Source of the DNA: Arthrobacter sunyaminii
Lineage (GTDB): Bacteria > Actinomycetota > Actinomycetes > Actinomycetales > Micrococcaceae
DNA length: 64,000 nt
Reading direction: 5' to 3'
NCBI RefSeq assembly: GCF_018866305.1
Contig: NZ_CP076456.1
Coordinates: 3,720,001 to 3,784,000 of the forward strand
Each line of letters opens with the position of its first letter. Within the stretch, counting starts at the first letter, position 1. Below the pieces are notes generated by a model. It was given only the letters and a program-made list of their open reading frames with translations, was not told the DNA's origin and ran no database searches. Below, in pieces: positions 18,284 to 27,551 of the stretch. Made by a program: the position numbers and the translations under genes.

Positions 18284-19681
18284 TCAGATTGCCTTTCCTG
18301 GATTGAGGATGCCCAGCGGATCCAGTGCGCGGCGGATGGAGTGCTGCACTCCCACCGACACGTCGCCCAGCTCGGCGCCCACCCAGTCGCGTTTCAGCAG
18401 CCCCACCCCGTGTTCACCGGTCAGGGTGCCGCCGAGCCGGTTCGCGAGGAAGAACATTTGCCCCAGGGCGTCCTTGGCCGGACCCTCCGTGACCGAGTCC
18501 TCGGGGTCCATCACGATCATGGGATGCAGGTTGCCGTCGGAGGCATGGGCGATGGTGAAGATCCGGACCCCGGTGGCTGCGGAAATCTCTTCGAGCCCGG
18601 TAACGGCTTCGGCCAGCCTTCCCCGCGGCACGCCGATGTCGCCGATGGACACCCGTCCCATTTGTTCCAGCGACGGGATCGCATCCCGCCGGGCGCTGAC
18701 CATGGCCGCTGCCTCGTCGTCGTCGGCTGCCTTTCCGCAGGAGCCCGCGAAGGGGCGCACGGCTTCCAGCACCACGTCCTGTTCCAGGAAGGCGCCGTAG
18801 CCGTCGGTCTGCACCAGGAGAAAAGCCGCTCCGCGGGACCGGTAATCAGTTCCGGTGGCTGCATCCACGGCTTCCAGTGTGGGCCCGTCCATGAGTTCCA
18901 TCATGGACGGCTGAATGCGCGCGGCCACCACAGCCGACGCGGCGCGGGCGGCGCTTTCGACGTCGGGGAAGAAGGCAGCAACGGTGGCAGTGGCCACCGG
19001 CGTGGGCCGCAGCCGCAGCGTGGCTTCAACGACGACGCCGAGGGTTCCTTCGGAGCCGATGATGAGCGCGTTCAGGTCGTAGCCCGTGACCCCTTTGATG
19101 GTTTCCCGTCCGGTGCGCAGTTCGCGCCCGTCGGCGAGGATGACGCGCAGCGCCAGCACTGATTCGCGGGTCACGCCGTATTTGGCGCAGCGCATGCCGC
19201 CGGCGTTGGTGGCAATGTTGCCGCCAATGGAGCAGATGGCCGTGCTCGCCGGATCCGGGGCATAGAACAACCCGTATTCACCGGCAGCCGCATTGATTTC
19301 AGCGTTAAGGACTCCGGGCTGGACCACGGCCAGCTGTTCCACCGGGTCGATGCGCAGGATCCGGTTCATGCGGGAGACATCCAGCACCACTTCACCCGTG
19401 CGGGCGGACGATCCGCCGGCCAGCCCGGTGCCTGCACCGCGGGGCACCACCGGCACGCGGTGCAGGGTGGCCAGGCGCAGGGTTGCCGCCACGTCCTCGG
19501 CGGACTCGGCAAACACCACACCGTCCGGATGCGTTTGGGCCACGAAACCGGAGCGGTCGGTGCTGGCCTGCTCGCGGTGCCCGGGTTCGATGGACGCGTT
19601 CGGGGCCAGGCCCAGCAGGGTGGCGCTGGGGGCGGGATCCGGCAGCCCCACGGTCGAATCGGAGTCGGAGAAGATGCTCAT
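18284..19681 (-). CDS. FAD-linked D-2-hydroxyacid dehydrogenase (GlcD / D-lactate dehydrogenase family)
   Basis: 465 residues. The PCMH-type FAD-binding domain includes PRGAGTGLAGGS and GGNIATNAGGMRCAKYGVT. The C-terminal FAD-oxidase domain ends with the family signature GEHGVGLLKRDW. Members oxidise D-lactate or glycolate and pass electrons to quinone. It lies directly behind the lactate permease with no gap, which favours D-lactate. Glycolate cannot be excluded, since glyoxylate metabolism is prominent nearby. Confidence 0.87.
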   Translation of the reverse strand: MSIFSDSDSTVGLPDPAPSATLLGLAPNASIEPGHREQASTDRSGFVAQTHPDGVVFAESAEDVAATLRLATLHRVPVVPRGAGTGLAGGSSARTGEVVLDVSRMNRILRIDPVEQLAVVQPGVLNAEINAAAGEYGLFYAPDPASTAICSIGGNIATNAGGMRCAKYGVTRESVLALRVILADGRELRTGRETIKGVTGYDLNALIIGSEGTLGVVVEATLRLRPTPVATATVAAFFPDVESAARAASAVVAARIQPSMMELMDGPTLEAVDAATGTDYRSRGAAFLLVQTDGYGAFLEQDVVLEAVRPFAGSCGKAADDDEAAAMVSARRDAIPSLEQMGRVSIGDIGVPRGRLAEAVTGLEEISAATGVRIFTIAHASDGNLHPMIVMDPEDSVTEGPAKDALGQMFFLANRLGGTLTGEHGVGLLKRDWVGAELGDVSVGVQHSIRRALDPLGILNPGKAI

Positions 19682-21511
19682 TTACGGCACCATCCAACCG
19701 AGAATGGACGTTGACTGCAGCCAAATCAGCAGTGTCATCAGCACCAGCAGGCCCAGACTCCAGCCGATTAGTTTGCGCAGCAGCGTGCTCTCTGCACCTT
19801 CCAGTCCCACCGCAGCCGAGGCGATGGCCAGGTTCTGCAGGGAGAGCATCTTGCCGAGCACTCCGGCGGACGAGTTGGACGCCGCCATCAGGGTGGCGGA
19901 CAGGCCCGTCTCATTGGCCGCTGCCACCTGCAACTGGCCGAACAGCGAGTTAGAGGAGGTGTCGGAACCTGTCAGCGCCACACCGATCCAGCCCAGCAGC
20001 GGTGAGAGCAGGGCAAAGAATCCGCCGGCGGAGGCCAGGGCCACGCCCAGTGTGGTCGTTTGCCCGGACAGGTTCATCACGAAGGACAGGGCCAGGACAG
20101 CGCAGACCGTCACAATGGTCCAGCGCAGCTGCTTCAGGGTTTCCCCGTACACCTTCGCGCCTTCGCGGGGCCGGATCCGGTACAGGATCATGGTGAGGAT
20201 CCCGGAGAACAGCAGCAGGGTCCCGGTGGCCCGGATGTGGTCAAAACGCAGCGTCTGGGCGGCAACGGCCTTCCCGTTGGAGTCCACCACGTCCAGTCCC
20301 GGCCAGTGGAAGGTGACACTGCCGATGGACGTCAGCCAGGTTTTGATGGCCGGTATCTGGGCCAGTGAGAACACCACAATGATGATCAGGTACGGGGCGG
20401 TGGCCATCCATACGCTGCGGGCATCGGGACGGGCGGTGTTGCTGGTGGACCCGGGGCCCGCCGGGGGCGCGGAGTCTGTCCCCGCGGAGCCGGCCGCCGT
20501 TGCGCCTGCTCCCGGCAGGGCGGCCGCGCGCCGCCCGCGGCCGGTTTTGACCGGCTCTGCCGTGCCGGATCCGTCGAGAACGTCTGTTGTACTGCCGGAA
20601 CCCGCGGCGTCGACCGTTTCCCTCGAATCAGCGGCAACCTCCCGGTCGTCCTGCACCTGGCCGGACATGCCGATGATTTCCGCCGGCTGCCAGACGCGGA
20701 GCATCAGCAGCACGGCGATAACCGTGGCAACGGCCGCCACGACGTCGGTCAGTTCCACGACGAAGAAGTTGGAAGCAACGAACTGGGCCAGTCCGAACAC
20801 AAATCCGCTCACCAGGGCCACCGGCCAGGTTTGTTTCAGGCCGCGCTTTCCGTCCACCAGGAAGACCAGGATCAGCGGCACCACCAGGGCGATAAACGGG
20901 GTCTGCCGCCCGGTCATGGAGGACAGCTCCTGCAGCGGAATGCCGGTCACACCGTTCAGTGCGATGATCGGGGCGGCCATGGCGCCGAAGGCAACCGGAG
21001 CGGTGTTGGCCAGCAGCGCCACAATGGCCGATTTCAGCGGCTTCATGCCCGCCGCCATGAGCATGGCTGCTGCGATGGCCACCGGTGCGCCAAAACCGGC
21101 GAGGGATTCCAGCAGTGCCCCGAAGCAGAAGGCGATCAGGATGGACAGGATCCGCAGGTCATCCGAGATGGAGCGGATGGTCCTGCCCAGGACCTCAAAC
21201 CAGGGCGTGGCCACCGTGAGCTTATAGATCCACAGGGCGTTGATGAGGATCCAGAGGATTGGGAAGATCGCGTAAAACGCCCCCAGTCCGGTGGCGGCAG
21301 CCACCTGTCCCACCGGCATCTGCCAGCCGATTACGGCCAGCAGGATGGACAGCACCAGCGAGATGAGTCCTGCCTGGTAGGCCTTCATCCGGAAGACTCC
21401 CAGCAGGACAAACAGGAGCAGCAGCGGCAACGCCGCAAGAACCGCGGAGAGGACCAGGGAATCCCCGATGGGATCGAGCGGTTGTTGGAAAGCGGCTAGC
21501 TGTGTTCTCAC
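19682..21511 (-). CDS. lldP: L-lactate permease (LctP family)
   Basis: 609 residues with a dozen or more hydrophobic segments. Conserved LctP segments include FGALLESLAGFGAPVAI, APVAFGAMAAPI, and near the end LLGWIGVALTGSDTSSN with ASNSSAGVLGKM. It imports lactate (also glycolate) with protons. Residues of roughly 295-375 form a long Gly/Ala/Thr/Ser-rich hydrophilic stretch between membrane segments, absent from most LctP proteins. The start is GTG with AAGGAG five bases upstream. The dehydrogenase gene follows immediately. Confidence 0.9.
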   Translation of the reverse strand: MRTQLAAFQQPLDPIGDSLVLSAVLAALPLLLLFVLLGVFRMKAYQAGLISLVLSILLAVIGWQMPVGQVAAATGLGAFYAIFPILWILINALWIYKLTVATPWFEVLGRTIRSISDDLRILSILIAFCFGALLESLAGFGAPVAIAAAMLMAAGMKPLKSAIVALLANTAPVAFGAMAAPIIALNGVTGIPLQELSSMTGRQTPFIALVVPLILVFLVDGKRGLKQTWPVALVSGFVFGLAQFVASNFFVVELTDVVAAVATVIAVLLMLRVWQPAEIIGMSGQVQDDREVAADSRETVDAAGSGSTTDVLDGSGTAEPVKTGRGRRAAALPGAGATAAGSAGTDSAPPAGPGSTSNTARPDARSVWMATAPYLIIIVVFSLAQIPAIKTWLTSIGSVTFHWPGLDVVDSNGKAVAAQTLRFDHIRATGTLLLFSGILTMILYRIRPREGAKVYGETLKQLRWTIVTVCAVLALSFVMNLSGQTTTLGVALASAGGFFALLSPLLGWIGVALTGSDTSSNSLFGQLQVAAANETGLSATLMAASNSSAGVLGKMLSLQNLAIASAAVGLEGAESTLLRKLIGWSLGLLVLMTLLIWLQSTSILGWMVP

Positions 21512-21583
21512 AAAAACTCCTTTGTCTTTGTTTCACATCCGTCCGCACTGTTGCCGAGCCAGCCCCATCCGCGGTAACGATGG

Positions 21584-21618
21584 GTTGACCCTAGGCCCGA
21601 AGCCGCAAATTGGTCAAC
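21584..21618 (-). promoter_or_regulatory. Putative lldP promoter with inverted repeat
   Basis: GTTGACC (21584-21590) and GGTCAAC (21612-21618) form a 7-bp perfect inverted repeat with a 21-bp spacer. Read on the minus strand, the second arm provides a TTGACC -35, and 18 bp later TAGGGT could serve as -10 for lldP. The repeat could also bind a lactate regulator. Both readings are inference. Confidence 0.35.
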
Positions 21619-21691
21619 GGTGGCGGCGAGAGAACGAGGGCGGCCACCGTCGGCGGCAGTGGTCAGGACCGCTTATCGGCAGGACGACTGC

Positions 21692-21721
21692 TCATGTGAG
21701 AGGACACTTTTGCTCACATGA
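21692..21721. promoter_or_regulatory. Polyol-locus operator candidate
   Basis: TCATGTGAG (21692-21700) and CTCACATGA (21713-21721) are perfect 9-bp inverted arms with a 12-bp spacer. They end 43 bp before the mannitol dehydrogenase start. A closely related half-site with TTTGCTCA and TGA recurs at 24294-24313 ahead of the ABC importer. This suggests recognition by the SorC-type regulator encoded between them. Confidence 0.55.
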
Positions 21722-21764
21722 TAAATTGAGCCGCACCTATCCGACTCAGGCCCCAGGTGGAACC

Positions 21765-23249
21765 ATGAACAAGCTCAATTCCGCGTCCTTGTCCGGGCTC
21801 CCGGCCCGGCTTTCCGTTCCCGGGTATGACCGCTCCGAGCTGAGTGTGGGCATTGTCCATTTCGGGGTGGGAGGGTTCCACCGGGCGCACCAGGCGATGT
21901 ATGTGGACCGTCTGATGAACGACGGCGGCGCCAGGGACTGGGCGATCTGCGGCGTGGGCGTCCTGCCGGGAGACTCGGCCATGAAGACGGTGATGGATGC
22001 GCAGGACTGCCTGTACACGCTGGTGCTGAAGAACCCGGACGGCACACGTGAGGGCCGCGTCATCGGCTCCATTATCGAATACCTGCTGGCTCCCGAGGAC
22101 CCGGAAGCCGTCATCGAGAAAATGGCCGCACCCGGCACCCGAATCGTTTCCCTGACCATCACCGAGGGCGGCTACAACTTCCACCACGTGACCGGCGAAT
22201 TTAACGCCGCGAACCCCGCAGTAGCGGAGGATCTGCAGCCGGACGCCGTGCCGACCACCGTGTTTGGGCTGGTCTGCGCGGCATTGCAGCGCCGGAGGGA
22301 CAGGGGGCTGCCGCCGTTCACGGTCATGTCCTGTGACAACATCCAGGGCAACGGAGACGTGGCCCGGAAAATGTTCACGGCCTTTGCCTCCCTGCGGGAT
22401 CCGGAGTTGGGCGCCTGGATGCAGGAGAACGTAGCCTTTCCCAATTCCATGGTGGACCGGATTACGCCGGTCACCACGGATGAGGACCGGACGATGGTGG
22501 CCCGGGACTTCGAAGTGGAGGACGCCTGGCCGGTAGTCAGCGAGGACTTCGAGCAGTGGGTCCTGGAGGACCACTTTCCGCAGGGCCGCCCGCCCTTTGA
22601 AGACGCCGGGGTCCAGGTGGTGGATGATGTGGAACCCTACGAACTTATGAAGCTGCGCCTGCTCAACGCCAGCCACCAGGCCCTGTGCTATTTCGGCTAC
22701 CTTGCCGGTTACCGGTACGCCCACGAAGTGTGCCAGGATCCGCTGTTTTCCGGTTTCCTGCTGGATTACATGGTCCGGGAGGCAACCCCCACACTGGCGC
22801 CGCTGCCCGGGGTGGATCTGGATGCCTACCGGCACCGGCTGATCGAACGGTTCTCCAATGAGCACGTCCGCGACACACTGGCCCGACTGTGCGCCGAAAG
22901 CTCGGACCGGATTCCCAAGTGGCTGCTGCCGGTGATCCGCGAGAACCTGGCCTCGGGAGGAGAAATCCACCGCTCGGCAGCGATCGTGGCAAGCTGGTCG
23001 CGCTACGCCGAGGGAACGGACGAGCAGGGCGCACCAATCGAGGTCGTAGACCGGCTCCGCGAGCCCCTGATGGCCGCCGCCGCGCGGAATCGCGCTGACC
23101 CGCTCGCCTTCGTTGAAGACCGGGATCTCTTCGGAGATCTCGCGTCCAATGACCGCTTTGTCCAGTCCTATACGGCCGCCTTGGCCTCGCTGCATGAGCA
23201 CGGCGCCCGGACAACGCTGGAAGACCTGGCCGCGGGGCGGCCGACCTAA
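21765..23249 (+). CDS. Mannitol 2-dehydrogenase family (mannitol/polyol dehydrogenase)
   Basis: 494 residues from ATG 21765 (AGGTGGA upstream). Further upstream in-frame starts run into the operator and are rejected. The long-chain polyol-specific dehydrogenase signature is present: GVGGFHRAHQAMY (NAD-binding N-terminus) and KLRLLNASHQAL near residue 296, where Lys, Asn and His form the catalytic triad. It oxidises D-mannitol or a related polyol to the ketose (fructose from mannitol) with NAD+. It is convergent with the regulator gene and on the same strand as the downstream importer. Confidence 0.88.
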   Translation: MNKLNSASLSGLPARLSVPGYDRSELSVGIVHFGVGGFHRAHQAMYVDRLMNDGGARDWAICGVGVLPGDSAMKTVMDAQDCLYTLVLKNPDGTREGRVIGSIIEYLLAPEDPEAVIEKMAAPGTRIVSLTITEGGYNFHHVTGEFNAANPAVAEDLQPDAVPTTVFGLVCAALQRRRDRGLPPFTVMSCDNIQGNGDVARKMFTAFASLRDPELGAWMQENVAFPNSMVDRITPVTTDEDRTMVARDFEVEDAWPVVSEDFEQWVLEDHFPQGRPPFEDAGVQVVDDVEPYELMKLRLLNASHQALCYFGYLAGYRYAHEVCQDPLFSGFLLDYMVREATPTLAPLPGVDLDAYRHRLIERFSNEHVRDTLARLCAESSDRIPKWLLPVIRENLASGGEIHRSAAIVASWSRYAEGTDEQGAPIEVVDRLREPLMAAAARNRADPLAFVEDRDLFGDLASNDRFVQSYTAALASLHEHGARTTLEDLAAGRPT

Positions 23250-23262
23250 GCCATCCCGCTTG

Positions 23263-24252
23263 TCAGGCGGGGGCACCGCCGGACAGCGCCGCGGCGAGCT
23301 CTTCATCCACCAGGAGGGTGGTGACGAACCCCGCGGCCAGTACCGCACGCACCGCCTCAACGCGGGCGGCACCCCGGGCCACGGCCACCACCCGGGGCGT
23401 GTGCTGCAGCTGGGCTATGGTCACGGCCAGCACGCGTTCATCCAGCTCTGAGACCACCGGATGCCCGGCCGCATCCAGCAGCCGGCCCGAGCATTCGGCA
23501 ACCGCCCCGGCCCGGGCGGCCTCCAGGCGCAGGCGGTTATCCACCCGGTCCCACACGGTGGACAGCCCGGGCTGCCAGGCGCCCACAGCAACGATTGCGG
23601 CATCCAGGGTGTTGGCCTGCGCGAGGGTCTCGCCAATCTCGGGCTGCCGGCGCAGGCTCTGCGCGGTCGCGGCGTTTTCCACCACCAGCGGCGCCCAAAG
23701 CGGCCAGGTTTCCACGCCGTCCAGCCTGCCCAGAGATTGAATAAGTTCCAGTGAATTGCCGCTGCCGGGAACCGGCAGTGCACCTGCCAGCTGGACGATT
23801 TCGCAGGGCGGCAGGTCCGTCACATATCCGGCCGCGAGGTCCAGGGTCCGGGACCATGACACTCCCAGGGTGGCGCCGTCGAACGCCGCCGCCATCAACT
23901 CCTCGGCCGCGCTTCTGGCCATGGCCTCCCGGGTGCTGCGGTCATCAGCGCCCGTCGGCGAGATGCGGACGCGTTCCACGCCGAGCTCAACCGCCAGCTG
24001 CTGCGGATCCACGCCCGCGACGGAGGCGGGGAAACGGATGTCAATGCGCACAATGCCCAGCGCGCGTGCTTCTTCCAGATAACGGGCGACCTGAAATCGG
24101 GAAATGCCGAACCGGCGGGCAATATCAACCTTCGAATGGTTGTGAAGGTAATAGTCGCGGCCAATCCTGGCCAGCAATTCCTCATGGGACGCATCTGTAC
24201 CGGTAATGATTCGACCCCGCCTGTCTTCGAAAGATCGCAACCTATTGCTCAT
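23263..24252 (-). CDS. SorC/DeoR-type sugar-binding transcriptional regulator
   Basis: 329 residues. The N-terminal HTH spans about 41-72 (KVDIARRFGISRFQVARYL then an IVRIDI wing start). It is followed by the sugar-phosphate-binding domain with ATLGVSWSRTL and the DAAIVAVGAW segment typical of SorC effector domains. It lies between the dehydrogenase and the importer operon and is divergent from the latter. It most likely controls both through the repeats at 21692-21721 and 24277-24313, with a phosphorylated sugar or polyol as effector. Confidence 0.88.
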   Translation of the reverse strand: MSNRLRSFEDRRGRIITGTDASHEELLARIGRDYYLHNHSKVDIARRFGISRFQVARYLEEARALGIVRIDIRFPASVAGVDPQQLAVELGVERVRISPTGADDRSTREAMARSAAEELMAAAFDGATLGVSWSRTLDLAAGYVTDLPPCEIVQLAGALPVPGSGNSLELIQSLGRLDGVETWPLWAPLVVENAATAQSLRRQPEIGETLAQANTLDAAIVAVGAWQPGLSTVWDRVDNRLRLEAARAGAVAECSGRLLDAAGHPVVSELDERVLAVTIAQLQHTPRVVAVARGAARVEAVRAVLAAGFVTTLLVDEELAAALSGGAPA

Positions 24253-24276
24253 TCGAGTCTATCTGTTTAGAGTTCC

Positions 24277-24313
24277 CTGCAAATGAGCAGAATGCAATTC
24301 TCAGATGAGCAAA
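24277..24313. promoter_or_regulatory. Second polyol-locus operator candidate, two direct half-sites
   Basis: Minus-strand reading shows TTTGCTCATCTGAGAATTGC (24313-24294) and then CTGCTCATTTGCAG (24290-24277), two TGCTCAT elements about two helical turns apart. The first closely matches the right half of the 21692-21721 repeat. The site lies in the 69-bp gap between the divergent regulator and importer genes. Confidence 0.5.
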
Positions 24314-24321
24314 GGTGACGC

Positions 24322-25704
24322 ATGAGAGCAGAACGCAGCACGCTCGGTGGCCGCAGGCGGAGTTCCGGAAGGAGCACGGCAGCGGGCGCTGCGGCTCTGG
24401 CGCTCATACTGGCAGGATGCGGCAGCGACTCCGCCGACGGCCCCGAGGAGATTGTGGTGGCCATCGTGTCCAACCCGCAGATGACTGACGCCATCTCCCT
24501 CGAAGACGAATTTCGTGCCCAATATCCGGATGTGGACCCCCAATTTGTTTCCCTCCCGGAAAACGAGGCCCGTGCCAAGATCACGGCGTCGGTGGCCACC
24601 GGCGGCGGGGAGTTCGACGTCGTCATGATTTCCAACTATGAGACGCCCATGTGGGCGGAGAATGGCTGGATTACCAATCTGCAGGAGTATGCAGACAACA
24701 CTCCCGGCTACGACCCGGACGATTTCATTCCGAATATTCGCGAGTCCCTCAGCTACGAAGGCGACATGTACTCCGTTCCCTTCTACGGGGAATCCTCTTT
24801 TCTCGCCTACCGTGAGGATCTGTTCGAGGAAGCCGGCCTGGTCATGCCGCCCAAACCCACCTGGGCGGACATCAGCGCGTTCGCTGAGCGGCTCCATGAC
24901 CCGGACAACGGCTTTTCCGGCATTTGCCTGCGCGGGCTGGCCGGCTGGGGCGAGGTCATGGCACCCCTGACCACCATGATGAATACCTACGGCGGAGGCT
25001 GGTTCGACCAGGACTGGAACGCGACCCTGGATTCACCCGAGGTGGAGGCCGCCGTTACTGACTACGTGAATCTGGTCCGTAACTCGGGACAGCCGGGTGC
25101 GGCCACGTCCGGCTTTGGTGATTGCCTGACCCAGTACAGCCAGGGCAATGCGGCAATGTGGTACGACGCCACCTCCATGGTCTCCACCGTGGAAGACCCT
25201 GCCTCGTCCCTGGTGGTGGGGAAGACCGGATACGCCCAGGCCCCCGTGCAGGAAACCGACTCCTCGGGCTGGTTGTACAGCTGGTCCCTGGCCATTCCCG
25301 CCACCAGCGAAAAGAAGGATGCTGCCTGGGACTTTGTTTCCTGGATGACCAACAAGGACTACATCCAGCTGGTGGGGGACAAGATCAGCTGGGAGCGCGT
25401 CCCGCCCGGCAGCCGGCTGTCGACTTATGAGATTCCCGAATTCGCAGACGTCGCCCGGGCCTATGCGGAACCCACGCTGACGGCCATGGCCGGGGCCTCG
25501 CAGGAGACCAGCATGACCGGTTCAGTGCCGTATCCGGGATTGCAGTTTGTGGGCATCCCGGAGTTCCAGGACCTCGGCACCCGCGTTGCCCAACAGATCT
25601 CCGCCGCGATCGCCGGACAGAAGACAGTGCCCGAAGCGCTTGAACAATCACAGCGCTATGCCGAAACCGTTGCGGAAAGCTACCAGTCAGGAGAGAACAA
25701 ATGA
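24322..25704 (+). CDS. smoE: ABC transporter substrate-binding lipoprotein, sorbitol/mannitol type
   Basis: 460 residues. It has a twin-basic N-terminus, a hydrophobic segment and a lipobox LAGC with Cys33, so it is exported and lipid-anchored. The mature part is an extracellular family 1 solute-binding protein, with FDVVMISNYETPMWAENGW and GDMYSVPFYGESSFLAYR segments as in polyol binders SmoE/MtlE. AAAGGTG precedes the ATG. It overlaps the first permease gene by 4 bp (ATGA). Polyol specificity is inferred from the dehydrogenase next door. Confidence 0.88.
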   Translation: MRAERSTLGGRRRSSGRSTAAGAAALALILAGCGSDSADGPEEIVVAIVSNPQMTDAISLEDEFRAQYPDVDPQFVSLPENEARAKITASVATGGGEFDVVMISNYETPMWAENGWITNLQEYADNTPGYDPDDFIPNIRESLSYEGDMYSVPFYGESSFLAYREDLFEEAGLVMPPKPTWADISAFAERLHDPDNGFSGICLRGLAGWGEVMAPLTTMMNTYGGGWFDQDWNATLDSPEVEAAVTDYVNLVRNSGQPGAATSGFGDCLTQYSQGNAAMWYDATSMVSTVEDPASSLVVGKTGYAQAPVQETDSSGWLYSWSLAIPATSEKKDAAWDFVSWMTNKDYIQLVGDKISWERVPPGSRLSTYEIPEFADVARAYAEPTLTAMAGASQETSMTGSVPYPGLQFVGIPEFQDLGTRVAQQISAAIAGQKTVPEALEQSQRYAETVAESYQSGENK

Positions 25705-26645
25705 GCGCCCTGGTAGACAAGCACCACGCCAAAGTCCGGAGGGAGGCGGAGCAGCGCCAGACCCGCGGCATGTCCAGGGCCGAAGGGTGGCGGCGCCGCG
25801 GACCGCTCCTGCCGGCGCTGATCTTCACCCTGGTGGTGACGCAGGTTCCGTTCCTCTTCACCATTTGGTACTCGCTGCAGAACTGGAACCTGCTCAATCC
25901 CGAGGGCGACCGCTTTGTGGGGCTCTCCAACTACATCGAAATCTTCGCCGACTCCACGTTCCGCCAGGCCGCGTTGAATTCCGTGATCTTCACCCTGGGC
26001 TGCGTGTTCTTCGCGATGCTTCTGGGCATTGTGTTCGCCATCCTCCTGGACCGTTCCTTTGCCGGCCGCGGGGTGGTCCGGACCCTGCTGATCACCCCCT
26101 TCCTGATCATGCCGGTGGCCGGTTCCCTGCTGTGGTCCGTATCCATCCTGAACCCCAGCTACGGACTGCTGAACTGGCTGATCGGACTGGTGGGGATCTC
26201 CCCGGTGGACTGGACCTCAGCGCATCCGATCGCTTCCATCCTCATGTCCCTGGTCTGGCAATGGACACCGTTCATGATGCTGCTGGTCCTTGCCGGTCTT
26301 CAGTCGCAGCCCAAGGACGTGCTGGAAGCTGCGCAGGTTGACGGTGCCGGGTGGTGGCGGACGTTCATTTCGGTCACTCTTCCGCAGCTGCGCCGGTACA
26401 TCGAGCTGGGTGTCCTGCTCGGGGCCATCTACGTGGTGAACACCTTCGACCAGATCTATCTGATGACTGCCGGCGGTCCCGGGACCGCCAGTGCCAACCT
26501 CCCGTTCTACATCTACCAGCGGGCGTTCCTGGGCTTCGATATCGGCCAGGCGGCTGCCATGGGCGTGGTGGTGGTCATCGCGACCATTGTCATTGCCACC
26601 TTTGCCCTCCGCCTGATCTTCCGCAGCTTCGACGTAAAGGATTAG
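25701..26645 (+). CDS. smoF: ABC sugar/polyol permease, MalF-like subunit
   Basis: 314 residues with six membrane segments after a basic, charged N-terminal tail of about 35 residues. The ATPase-contacting EAA loop is EAAQVDGAGWWRTFISVTLP. Its start overlaps the binding-protein stop and its stop lies 2 bp before the next permease, so all three are one operon. It pairs with the downstream subunit to form the channel for the polyol. Confidence 0.9.
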   Translation: MSALVDKHHAKVRREAEQRQTRGMSRAEGWRRRGPLLPALIFTLVVTQVPFLFTIWYSLQNWNLLNPEGDRFVGLSNYIEIFADSTFRQAALNSVIFTLGCVFFAMLLGIVFAILLDRSFAGRGVVRTLLITPFLIMPVAGSLLWSVSILNPSYGLLNWLIGLVGISPVDWTSAHPIASILMSLVWQWTPFMMLLVLAGLQSQPKDVLEAAQVDGAGWWRTFISVTLPQLRRYIELGVLLGAIYVVNTFDQIYLMTAGGPGTASANLPFYIYQRAFLGFDIGQAAAMGVVVVIATIVIATFALRLIFRSFDVKD

Positions 26646-26647
26646 CC

Positions 26648-27541
26648 GTGAGCACACAAACTGAACCGGCACCGTCCCAAGGCGCCCCTTCCACGTCCGG
26701 CTCCTCCCCCGCACGGCAGCGGAAGGGCAAACCCCGTACGGGAGCTTCCCTCCTGACCGCGCTGACCTGGATCCTGGCGATCGGCTTTTTCTCACCCGTG
26801 CTGTGGATGGTCCTGACCTCTTTCAAACAGGAATCAGCCGCCGCATCCAATCCACCCACCTTCTTCTTCGCCCCCACGCTGGATCAGTACCGCGCAGTGC
26901 TCGACGCCGGGGCCGGCAGCTACTTCGTCAACTCCATGATCGCCACGGGCATTTCCACCCTGCTGGTGGTGATCATGGCGGTTCCGGCGTCCTATGCGCT
27001 GAGCATCCGCCCGGTGAAGAAGACCTCCGACGTGCTGTTCTTTTTCATCTCCACACGGATGCTCCCGGTGGTGGCGGTCATCATGCCGATCTATGTGATT
27101 GCCGGGCAGCTGAAGGTGCTGGACAACATCTGGACCCTGGTGGTCCTGTACACCTCCATGAACCTGCCGATTGCGGTGTGGATGATGCGCTCTTTCTTTC
27201 AGGAAGTGCCTGCCGAAGTGCTCGAGGCCGCCCAAATGGACGGCGCTGGACTGATGAAGACCCTGTGGCGGGTGCTCATGCCCATGGTTGCGCCGGGACT
27301 TGCGGCCACCGCCCTGATCTGCGTGATCTTTGCGTGGAACGAGTTCTTCTTCGCCCTGAACCTCACGGCGGCCAAGTCCGCCACGGTGCCGGTCTTCCTG
27401 GTGTCCCAGATGACCAGCGAAGGCCTGTACCTGGCCCAGCTCTCCGCCGCCTCTGTCCTTGCCTCCCTGCCGGTGGTGATTGCCGGCTGGGTGGCCCAGA
27501 AGCAGCTGGTGCGCGGGTTGTCTATGGGTGCCGTGAAGTAG
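26648..27541 (+). CDS. smoG: ABC sugar/polyol permease, MalG-like subunit
   Basis: 297 residues from GTG 26648, chosen because it directly follows the smoF stop; longer readings overlap smoF in another frame. A Ser/Pro-rich tail of about 30 residues precedes six membrane segments. The EAA loop is EAAQMDGAGLMKTLWRVLMP. The C-terminus ends in the usual VRGLSMGAVK. No ABC ATPase gene follows: the next gene is on the opposite strand 10 bp away. A shared MsiK-type ATPase encoded elsewhere is the likely partner. Confidence 0.9.
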   Translation: MSTQTEPAPSQGAPSTSGSSPARQRKGKPRTGASLLTALTWILAIGFFSPVLWMVLTSFKQESAAASNPPTFFFAPTLDQYRAVLDAGAGSYFVNSMIATGISTLLVVIMAVPASYALSIRPVKKTSDVLFFFISTRMLPVVAVIMPIYVIAGQLKVLDNIWTLVVLYTSMNLPIAVWMMRSFFQEVPAEVLEAAQMDGAGLMKTLWRVLMPMVAPGLAATALICVIFAWNEFFFALNLTAAKSATVPVFLVSQMTSEGLYLAQLSAASVLASLPVVIAGWVAQKQLVRGLSMGAVK

Positions 27542-27551
27542 GAGGAACCGC

